In this document: positions 1 through 6,263 of the stretch, in pieces | Position numbering within the stretch: position 1 is the first letter of the stretch | Layout: each line of letters opens with the position of its first letter | Position numbers and translations under genes: made by a program | Notes under the pieces: generated by a model | The model's database searches: none | Told to the model about the DNA's origin: nothing | Seen by the model: only the letters and a program-made list of their open reading frames with translations | Origin: Bacteroides sp. | GTDB lineage: Bacteria > Bacteroidota > Bacteroidia > Bacteroidales > SM23-62 | Length of the DNA: 6,814 nucleotides | Reading direction: 5' to 3' | Assembly (NCBI GenBank): GCA_030592145.1 | Contig: JAUVKJ010000093.1 | Location: forward strand, 1-6,814

Positions 1-2289
1 CTGTCGGATAACCAGAAGCAGATCGACCGCCTGGCTGCCATTTTTGAGGATACGCATACAGAAGTGCAATTTCAACCCATGCTATGCACACTTCACCAGG
101 GATTTATAGATCATGGTTTGAAAGCCTGCATGTATACCGACCACCAGATCTTTGACAGGCATCACCGCTACCAGCTCCAGGAGCATTTTACCAGGAAGGA
201 AAGCCTTACCATCAGGGAGCTTACGGGACTGAACCCGGGTGATTACGTGATCCATATAGATCATGGGATCGGGCAGTTCGGGGGACTCGAAAAGATCCGT
301 CTTGACAACCGGGTACAGGAAGCCGTCAAACTTGTGTTCAAGGACCAGGACACACTCTATGTCAGCATTCATTCCCTGCACAGGATCTCGAAATACAAGG
401 GAAAGGACAACCAGCCTCCACGGGTTTATAAGCTCGGGACCGGAGCATGGCAGAAGCTGAAAAGCAAGACCAGGAAAAAGGTTAAGGAAATTGCCCGTGA
501 ACTTATCGATCTGTATGCCAGGCGGAAGGCACAGAAAGGATTTTCCTTTTCCCCTGACAGTTATCTCCAGACAGAGCTGGAGGCATCGTTCATGTACGAG
601 GATACCGAAGACCAGCTCAAGGCAACCCGGGAGATGAAAGAAGGCATGGAAGCGGCCTTCCCTATGGATCGCCTGGTATGCGGTGATGTGGGATTCGGCA
701 AAACCGAGGTGGCCATCCGCGGAGCCTTCAAGGCAGTAAGCGACAGTAAACAGGTGGTTGTTCTCGTACCGACAACCATCCTGGCACTCCAGCATTTTAA
801 AACCTTTTCGGAACGCCTGAAAGACTTCCCCTGCAATGTTGATTACATAAGCCGGTTGAAAAACCCTGCAGCCCAGCGGAAAACCCTGGCTGAACTTGCC
901 AGCGGAAAAACCGATATCATTATTGGCACGCACCGCCTGGTTAGCAAGGATGTCCGTTTTAAAAACCTTGGACTTCTCATTATCGATGAAGAACAAAAAT
1001 TTGGCGTGGCCATAAAGGAAAAATTAAGACAGCTAAAGCTCAATGTTGATACCCTTACCCTGACCGCAACACCCATTCCGAGAACCCTTCAGCTGTCCCT
1101 GATGGGGGCGCGGGACCTGTCCATCATCCGAACCCCGCCGCCAAACCGCTACCCGATCCTTACGGAACTGCACAGCTTCAACGAGGACATTATCCGTGAA
1201 GCCATATACTATGAGGTCAGCCGGAGCGGGCAGGTCTTTTTCATACACAACAGGATACAGAATATCACGGAAGTCGAAGCACTGGTCAGCCGTCTTTGTC
1301 CGGATGTCAGGACAGTAGTTGCTCACGGACAGATGGACGGTCCCAGGCTGGAAAAGATCATGCTCGGTTTTATCGAGGGTGAATATGACGTTCTTATCTC
1401 AACCACCATAGTCGAGTCGGGGCTTGATATCCCAAATGCCAACACCATTTTTATAAACCAGGCCCATCATTTCGGGTTGAGCGACCTGCACCAGCTAAGA
1501 GGAAGAGTGGGCAGATCAAACCGGAAAGCCTTCTGTTACCTTCTCGCTCCCCCGCTGACCCTGCAGACACCCGAAGCAAGAAGGAGGCTGAAAGCCATCG
1601 AAGAATTTACAGAGATCGGCAGCGGCCTGAATATCGCCATGCAGGACCTGGATATCCGGGGGGCGGGGAACCTTCTGGGAGCAGAGCAGAGCGGTTTTAT
1701 TGCCGAGATCGGATTCGAAACCTATCACCGCATCCTTGACGAAGCCCTGCTTGAACTGAAGGAAAGTGAATACAGAGACCTTTTCAGGGACGAGAGTATT
1801 GCGGGGGAACAAAAAGATACCCGGAAATACCTTACGGATTGCCAGATCGATACGGATATCACCCTGTTGTTCCCGGATGATTATATCGGGAACAATTCCG
1901 AGCGCCTGAGGCTATACAGGATCCTGGACAACATCTCTTCCGGGGATCGCCTGATTGCCTTTGAAAAGGAACTGGAAGACCGCTTCGGATCCCTGCCTTC
2001 AGAAACCGGAGAACTGATGAATGTGGTTAGACTTCGCTGGATGGCCATACAGCTTGGTTTTGAGAAGATCATTCTGAAGAAGAGCCGGATGATCATCCAT
2101 TTTATCAGCAATCCCGATTCAGGCTATTTTGCATCGCCTACATTTAAAACGGTGCTGGATTTCATACAGGGCCAGGGAAAGAAATTTAAAATGGAAGAAT
2201 CGAACGGAAAACTGAGGCTTTCAACCGATTCGATAACATCCGTTTCCATGGCCATTGAGGTACTAAATAAAATCCCGAAAATGTCTTAA
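1..2289 (+). CDS. mfd: Transcription-repair coupling factor Mfd (5'-truncated by window edge)
   Basis: Mfd is a cytoplasmic dsDNA translocase that pushes stalled RNA polymerase off lesions and recruits UvrA for nucleotide excision repair. The frame is open from base 1, so the 762 residues seen lack the N-terminal UvrB-like part; a full protein of roughly 1,100 residues would leave about 350 upstream. In visible-residue numbering: the end of the D3 region (1-60); the CarD-like RNA-polymerase-interacting domain (about 74-150, 'PGDYVIHIDHGIG'); helicase lobe 1 with Walker A GDVGFGKT (228-235) and DEEQ box (329-332); TATPIPRTL motif III; lobe 2 with STTIVESGLDIPNA and QLRGRVGR motif VI (498-505); the RecG-like TRG translocation motif (about 527-562); and the C-terminal TRCF domain (about 619-735). 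All helicase motifs are intact and I see no frameshift. It ends at TAA, 11 bases before coaX, with no terminator between. Confidence 0.97.
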   Translation: MSDNQKQIDRLAAIFEDTHTEVQFQPMLCTLHQGFIDHGLKACMYTDHQIFDRHHRYQLQEHFTRKESLTIRELTGLNPGDYVIHIDHGIGQFGGLEKIRLDNRVQEAVKLVFKDQDTLYVSIHSLHRISKYKGKDNQPPRVYKLGTGAWQKLKSKTRKKVKEIARELIDLYARRKAQKGFSFSPDSYLQTELEASFMYEDTEDQLKATREMKEGMEAAFPMDRLVCGDVGFGKTEVAIRGAFKAVSDSKQVVVLVPTTILALQHFKTFSERLKDFPCNVDYISRLKNPAAQRKTLAELASGKTDIIIGTHRLVSKDVRFKNLGLLIIDEEQKFGVAIKEKLRQLKLNVDTLTLTATPIPRTLQLSLMGARDLSIIRTPPPNRYPILTELHSFNEDIIREAIYYEVSRSGQVFFIHNRIQNITEVEALVSRLCPDVRTVVAHGQMDGPRLEKIMLGFIEGEYDVLISTTIVESGLDIPNANTIFINQAHHFGLSDLHQLRGRVGRSNRKAFCYLLAPPLTLQTPEARRRLKAIEEFTEIGSGLNIAMQDLDIRGAGNLLGAEQSGFIAEIGFETYHRILDEALLELKESEYRDLFRDESIAGEQKDTRKYLTDCQIDTDITLLFPDDYIGNNSERLRLYRILDNISSGDRLIAFEKELEDRFGSLPSETGELMNVVRLRWMAIQLGFEKIILKKSRMIIHFISNPDSGYFASPTFKTVLDFIQGQGKKFKMEESNGKLRLSTDSITSVSMAIEVLNKIPKMS

Positions 2290-2300
2290 TTTGCAGTAAT

Positions 2301-3032
2301 ATGAACCTGGTCATAGATATAGGCAATACTGCCTTCAAAGCCGCAGTCTTCAAAGCGGGTGAAATTATCTCTTCAAGGCAATGGGATGAGAAAGGCAATA
2401 CCCTTATGCATGAATGGATTGAGGCTTATCCTGAAATCCGAAGAGCCATTATTTCTTCCGTAAGAAAAGACGATTCCGGAATTACTCCGGCCCTTGAAAA
2501 AACCGGTATACAGGTGATGATACTGGACGATCGCACTCCCCTGCCCATGGCAAACCGTTACAGGTCAGGAACAACGCTGGGACGGGACAGGATTGCAGCT
2601 GCCGTGGGAGCAAACACAAAGTTCCCCGGACAAAACCTTCTGATTATCGATGCAGGCACAGCTATTACAATAGACTTTGTTTCTTCCGGGAATGAATACA
2701 TGGGGGGAAATATCTCCCCCGGACTGTCGATGCGTTTCCGCTCCCTTCATGAATTTACTGATAATCTTCCTCTGGTAGCTCCCGACGGCACCGAAGACCT
2801 TTTGGGCTATGACACAGAAAGTGCAATCCGGGCCGGGGTTCAGCATGGAATAATATTCGAGCTGGATGAATACATAAAGCGGCAAAAAAACCGTTATCCT
2901 GATCTACGGGTGATCATAACAGGCGGAGATGCTATGTTCTTTGATAAGAAATTAAAAAACTCCATCTTTGTGGACCTGAATTTAAATTTGTACGGACTTC
3001 ACAGGATTTTAGATTACAATGTTGGCAAATAG
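2301..3032 (+). CDS. coaX: Type III pantothenate kinase (CoaX)
   Basis: This enzyme phosphorylates pantothenate with ATP, the first committed step of coenzyme A synthesis, in the cytoplasm. The 243-residue length fits the family. Visible ASKHA-fold motifs in order: DIGNT near the N-terminus (phosphate binding), LGRDR with the expected catalytic Asp96, DAGTAITID from residue 117 (second phosphate-binding loop), GGNISPG (135-141), and ITGGDA (207-211). From family knowledge, type III enzymes need a monovalent cation and are not feedback-inhibited by CoA; this sequence cannot test that. The ATG at 2301 places the DIGNT motif right at the N-terminus as usual, and there is no convincing Shine-Dalgarno sequence before it, as is common in Bacteroidetes. 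The last 14 bases overlap the next gene, which suggests translational coupling. All key motifs are present, so an active enzyme is expected. Confidence 0.95.
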   Translation: MNLVIDIGNTAFKAAVFKAGEIISSRQWDEKGNTLMHEWIEAYPEIRRAIISSVRKDDSGITPALEKTGIQVMILDDRTPLPMANRYRSGTTLGRDRIAAAVGANTKFPGQNLLIIDAGTAITIDFVSSGNEYMGGNISPGLSMRFRSLHEFTDNLPLVAPDGTEDLLGYDTESAIRAGVQHGIIFELDEYIKRQKNRYPDLRVIITGGDAMFFDKKLKNSIFVDLNLNLYGLHRILDYNVGK

Positions 3033-4311
3033 AAGGTTCCAGGTTTTATCAGTACTCATAATTCTGGCCGCACAGGTTTTGGCTCAAACTTATACGGACT
3101 CCCCTTATTCCAGGTTCGGTGTGGGACAGATGGCACAACCGGGGTTTGGAAAAAACCGGGCAATGGGTGGCATCGGAATCGCGCTCAGGGACAACAATCA
3201 TATCAATTACCTCAATCCCGCCTCCTGTACTGCTCTGGACACCATGTCATTTCTCTTTGATTTCGGCTTTATGGGCAATTACATCAACTCGAAGACTTCC
3301 CTGGGGAACGACGAGTATTACGGGATGAACATGGATCACCTGGCTATGTCTTTCCCTATTACGAAATGGTGGTTTGCGAGCGTTGGTGTTCTTCCCTATT
3401 CAAAGGTCGGATATTCGATTAAGGAAGAGGATTACGATCAAAACATTGGCTTCATCGATTATATCTACACCGGGAACGGCGGGATAAACCAGCTGTACCT
3501 GGGAACAGCCGTTGAATTCTTCAACTGTTTCTCCCTGGGTGCCAATTTCAAATACCTCTTTGGATCCATTGACCTGAGCCGGTCGGTTGACTTCCCGCTC
3601 GACGCGAACCGTTCCCATGCAGAGATCGAGAGCAGGACCATCATCAATGATTTTCTTATTGATCTCGGTATGCAGTATTCCCGGGATTTCTCGGAAAAAT
3701 ACAACATCACCCTCGGTATTATCTTTGATAACAAAACAAAAGTTTCAGCCGAGAACAGGATACTAAAACAGAATATTTTTCCCGGAAGTCCAACGCCCAT
3801 TAATGACTCTACAATTCTTGACCCTACCTTTATCCTTGAAGAAACCACCATAAAAGGCAACATAGTCATCCCGACCAACCTGGGAGCAGGTCTTACCTTT
3901 AATTATGGCAAAAAGATCAGATTTGGCGTGGATTACTATGTGCAGGACTGGACTAATTCCTCTTTTTTTAACGAGGATCAACCTCTGACTAAAAGCAGTT
4001 CATTTCACGGGGGACTTGAAATTATTCCGGATCCTGAAGCCTTGAAAGGCTATCATAAGCACATTGCATTCAGGCTTGGAGGACACTACCAAAATTCCTA
4101 CCTGCAGCTGCAGGGTGAACAGTTGAAAGATTATGGCATAAGTTTTGGAGTAGGTTTACCGCTGAAGAATATGAAAAGCTCGTTTAACCTGGCATGGGAA
4201 ATCGGTCGCAGGGGTACACTGGAAAACGATTTGATACGTGAGGATTACATGTTTCTGAGTTTTAGTGTAACTTTATACGATTTCTGGTTCATTAAGAGGA
4301 AATTTGATTAA
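3019..4311 (+). CDS. Exported outer-membrane beta-barrel-type protein, uncharacterised
   Basis: I cannot name this 430-residue protein. A Sec signal peptide is clear: positive n-region (Arg5, Arg6), hydrophobic core 9-18, and probable cleavage VLA|Q after residue 22. The mature start contains SPYSRFGVG (28-36), then a glycine-rich stretch and NPAS (66-69), a pattern I associate with Bacteroidetes FadL/OmpP1- or PorV-like barrels. The rest is a run of alternating hydrophobic and polar segments with many Tyr, Phe, Trp and Gly, ending in an aromatic strand and the basic tail FIKRKFD. The ATG at 3019 lies inside the end of coaX and is the only start that keeps a complete signal peptide. The neighbours are coaX upstream and a TPR protein plus LptC downstream, so a role in envelope lipid or protein traffic is plausible but inferred. 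Barrel topology is moderately certain; substrate is unknown. Confidence 0.8.
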   Translation: MLANRRFQVLSVLIILAAQVLAQTYTDSPYSRFGVGQMAQPGFGKNRAMGGIGIALRDNNHINYLNPASCTALDTMSFLFDFGFMGNYINSKTSLGNDEYYGMNMDHLAMSFPITKWWFASVGVLPYSKVGYSIKEEDYDQNIGFIDYIYTGNGGINQLYLGTAVEFFNCFSLGANFKYLFGSIDLSRSVDFPLDANRSHAEIESRTIINDFLIDLGMQYSRDFSEKYNITLGIIFDNKTKVSAENRILKQNIFPGSPTPINDSTILDPTFILEETTIKGNIVIPTNLGAGLTFNYGKKIRFGVDYYVQDWTNSSFFNEDQPLTKSSSFHGGLEIIPDPEALKGYHKHIAFRLGGHYQNSYLQLQGEQLKDYGISFGVGLPLKNMKSSFNLAWEIGRRGTLENDLIREDYMFLSFSVTLYDFWFIKRKFD

Positions 4312-4321
4312 TTATCAAGCC

Positions 4322-5668
4322 ATGAAAAAGACTTTGAAAATCATTCTGTTGTTCGTTCTACCGGGTATTATTACAATACCGGTGATAGCTCAGAAAGGTG
4401 TTAAAGATGGCAGTAAATACGGACATGGAGAAGACAGTGTTAATTGCATCATGAATCTTTCACTCTACAGGGAATTTGCAAAGTATAATAATTTCACAGA
4501 TGCCCTCGAACCCTGGAAAATCGTTTTCAGTGAATGCCCTCAAGCCACCAAAAACATCTACATCGACGGAGCGAAAATGTGGAATGCATTTATTGATAAA
4601 GAAAAAGACCCGCACCGCAAGGCGGAGATGATGGATACCCTCAGGATGGTATACGACCAGAGGATCAAATATTACAAGCAGGAAGGTTCCGTACTTGGCA
4701 GAAAAGGAGTGGATTTACTCCGGCATCCTGAGTACCGGCAGGACCCGGACAATGTCGAGGAAGCCTACGGGTACCTGAACAGGTCGCTTAAGATCCTGAA
4801 AAACAAATCATCCGTTGCGGTGGTAGCCACCTATATGACCAGCTCCATTAAACTATTCCAGGAAGACAGGATCAATGATCTTCAGGTCATCAAGGACTAT
4901 GCGATGGTTACTGACATCACAGATTACAAGCTTGCCAAAAAGCCGGGAGATGCCACCTTATTGAAGGTAAAAGAGGCAAACGATGGTAATTTTATTGCCA
5001 GCGGGGCACCTACCTGTGCTTCATTGATCAATTACTTCCAACCACAGTTTGAAGAAAAAAAGGGAAATCCCGGTTACCTCCGGAGTGTTGTCGGTTTTAT
5101 GAGTACACTGGGGTGTGAATCAGAACCCTTCTATGCCCGGGCAGCGGAAGCCCTTTATGAAATAGAACCGTCTGCAGAAGCTGCATTCGGACTGGCAGTA
5201 CTGTTTCTTACAAAGGAAAAGTACAACAAAGCTATAGAATACTACAAGGAGGCCATCAGCCTGGAGGAGGATCCCGGTAAAAAAGGAGACTATTATTATC
5301 AGCTTGGATTCATAACCAATGTCAAAATGAACCAACCCGGGAAGGCCAGGTCCTATGCCCTGGAGGCCATCAAGCTGAAACCCGGCTGGGGTGAGCCCTA
5401 TATTTTAATCGGCGATCTTTACGCCGGGAGCAAGGATTGTTTTGAGGATGAATTTGAAAAAACTACTATTTACTGGGTTGCGGTTGATCAGTTCATTAAG
5501 GCTAAAACCATCGATTCCAACACTGCGGAAAAGGCAAATGAAAGGATCAGCACATACTCGAAGTATTTCCCCGATATTGAAACCATCTTTTTTTATAGTC
5601 TGAAGGACGGTGACAGCTACACCGTCGGTTGCTGGATCAATGAAACCACAAAAGTCAGGGCACGATAA
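4322..5668 (+). CDS. Exported TPR-repeat protein with six cysteines, uncharacterised
   Basis: This 448-residue protein belongs to a TPR-like family that I recognise as widespread in Bacteroidetes but cannot name. The signal peptide (MKKT start, hydrophobic 7-22) has probable cleavage VIA|Q after residue 23. The body is helical, with clear TPR-like units around residues 280-365 (a 'KYNKAIEYYKEAISL' helix pair, then 'GKARSYALEAIKLKPGWGEPYILIGDLY') and a weaker N-terminal repeat around 48-75. The mature protein has exactly six cysteines (42, 72, 232, 265, 373, 437), compatible with disulfides outside the cytoplasm. The C-terminal stretch ends GDSYTVGCWINETT. I chose the ATG at 4322 over an in-frame TTG at 4304, because the ATG gives a standard signal peptide; GAGGA at 4296-4300 lies only 3 bases from the TTG, so that start is not excluded. 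The 3' end overlaps lptC by 29 bases. TPR proteins usually act as scaffolds; the partner here is unknown. Confidence 0.85.
   Translation: MKKTLKIILLFVLPGIITIPVIAQKGVKDGSKYGHGEDSVNCIMNLSLYREFAKYNNFTDALEPWKIVFSECPQATKNIYIDGAKMWNAFIDKEKDPHRKAEMMDTLRMVYDQRIKYYKQEGSVLGRKGVDLLRHPEYRQDPDNVEEAYGYLNRSLKILKNKSSVAVVATYMTSSIKLFQEDRINDLQVIKDYAMVTDITDYKLAKKPGDATLLKVKEANDGNFIASGAPTCASLINYFQPQFEEKKGNPGYLRSVVGFMSTLGCESEPFYARAAEALYEIEPSAEAAFGLAVLFLTKEKYNKAIEYYKEAISLEEDPGKKGDYYYQLGFITNVKMNQPGKARSYALEAIKLKPGWGEPYILIGDLYAGSKDCFEDEFEKTTIYWVAVDQFIKAKTIDSNTAEKANERISTYSKYFPDIETIFFYSLKDGDSYTVGCWINETTKVRAR
4360..4383 (+). repeat. Near-perfect 9-bp inverted repeat in the TPR gene's signal-peptide region
   Basis: ACCGGGTATT (4360-4369) pairs with AATACCGGT (4375-4383) over nine base pairs if one G is bulged; the loop is five bases (ATTAC). 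It begins 38 bases downstream of the TPR-gene ATG and encodes part of the signal peptide (about PGIITIP). It could form a small mRNA hairpin early in the reading frame, but chance occurrence is quite possible. Confidence 0.3.
5606..5626 (+). repeat. Perfect 7-bp inverted repeat just before the lptC start
   Basis: GACGGTG (5606-5612) and CACCGTC (5620-5626) are exact reverse complements around a 7-base loop. The element lies within the TPR gene's last codons (encoding DGDSYTVG), ends 13 bases before the lptC ATG at 5640, and covers the alternative GTG at 5610. In RNA it could fold into a GC-containing hairpin that opens when ribosomes translate the upstream gene. There is no T-run after it, so it is not a terminator. 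The repeat itself is certain; function is a guess. Confidence 0.4.
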
Positions 5669-6263
5669 AGAAGAATCCCTGCCCGCCTGGCGATTCAGAA
5701 TATCGTTCCGGGGGATTCAAAGTATTTTACTATTCCTGCTGGCAGCCGGATGCTTCTTTCCTTCCTGCGAGAATGATCTGGAGAAAATAAAGACCATTAC
5801 CAGCATCGACCAGTTTCCAGACGCTTCCGGTAAAAATTATGAGATCCTTTACAGCGATTCCTTTAGGGTCAGGGTCAGGATCCTGGCTCCCGAAATTGAA
5901 AGATTTTACCGGGTAGAGGAGCCATATATAAAATTCCCGAAGGGAATGACTGCCTATTTCTACGATGACAGCCTGAAGATCGAAGCTTACATCAAGGCAA
6001 AAGATGTCGTTTATTTCGAGAAGGATTATCTCTGGGAAGCTAAAAACAATGTAGAGGCCAGGAACCTGGCAAACGGGAACCAGATCAATACTGAACATAT
6101 GTTCTGGGATGAGCGGAGACATATGATCTACTCCCATACCCAGTCCAGAATTGTCAATGAAGATGGCACATTCTATGGCGAGAACGGATTCGAAGCCCGG
6201 CAGGACCTGTCCTGGTACCGGCTCAAAAAGTCCAGGGGTGTTGTGACACTTAAAGATGAATAG
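5640..6263 (+). CDS. lptC: LPS-export periplasmic bridge protein LptC
   Basis: LptC links the LptB2FG transporter in the inner membrane to the periplasmic LptA-type bridge that carries lipopolysaccharide to the outer membrane. The 207-residue product has a basic leader (WRFRISFRG, 17-25), a hydrophobic segment (26-37), cysteines at 38 and 43, then 'ENDLEKIKTITS' and a beta-rich LptC/YrbK-type domain from about residue 65. Within it lie 'YEILYSDSFRVRVRILAPEI', 'YIKFPKGMTAYFYDDS' and repeated short strands such as 'YLWEAKNNVEARN', fitting a beta-jellyroll. The start is uncertain: the ATG at 5640 is preferred; a GTG at 5610 in the same frame would add 10 residues. The gene starts inside the TPR gene (29-base overlap) and ends inside the next gene (8-base overlap), so translational coupling is likely. 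Cys43 in 'PSCEND' looks the more Bacteroidetes-like lipidation site, but a simple transmembrane anchor as in E. coli is also possible. Confidence 0.85.
   Translation: MKPQKSGHDKEESLPAWRFRISFRGIQSILLFLLAAGCFFPSCENDLEKIKTITSIDQFPDASGKNYEILYSDSFRVRVRILAPEIERFYRVEEPYIKFPKGMTAYFYDDSLKIEAYIKAKDVVYFEKDYLWEAKNNVEARNLANGNQINTEHMFWDERRHMIYSHTQSRIVNEDGTFYGENGFEARQDLSWYRLKKSRGVVTLKDE

Noticed and set aside
64..66. GTG as the start of mfd
   Set aside because: The frame is open back to base 1 and the upstream residues also read like Mfd, so the gene enters from outside the window.
82..996. Long minus-strand open frame (304 codons) opposite mfd
   Set aside because: It lies entirely antisense to conserved Mfd domains, its translation resembles no family I know, and all other genes here are on the plus strand; it is a shadow of mfd codon use.
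2285..2292. TTAATTTG resembling a Bacteroidetes -7 promoter element (TAnnTTTG) before coaX
   Set aside because: One key base differs, no TTTG -33 element lies at the right distance upstream, and transcription would start almost on the coaX ATG.
4101..4114. 14-bp perfect palindrome CCTGCAGCTGCAGG
   Set aside because: It is explained by Leu-Gln-Leu-Gln codons inside the outer-membrane gene and has no regulatory context.
5610..5612. GTG as the start of lptC
   Set aside because: It would add ten residues with no likeness to LptC, lies in the hairpin stem and deepens the overlap with the TPR gene; the ATG at 5640 is simpler.
5588..5626. Run of seven T's near a hairpin as a possible terminator
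   Set aside because: The T-run comes before the hairpin on the plus strand, and on the minus strand the tract following the hairpin is A's, so neither orientation makes an intrinsic terminator.
5866..5884. Short tandem AGGGTC AGGGTC AGGATC repeat
   Set aside because: It encodes alternating Arg-Val residues of a beta strand in LptC; two to three units are too few to call a repeat element.
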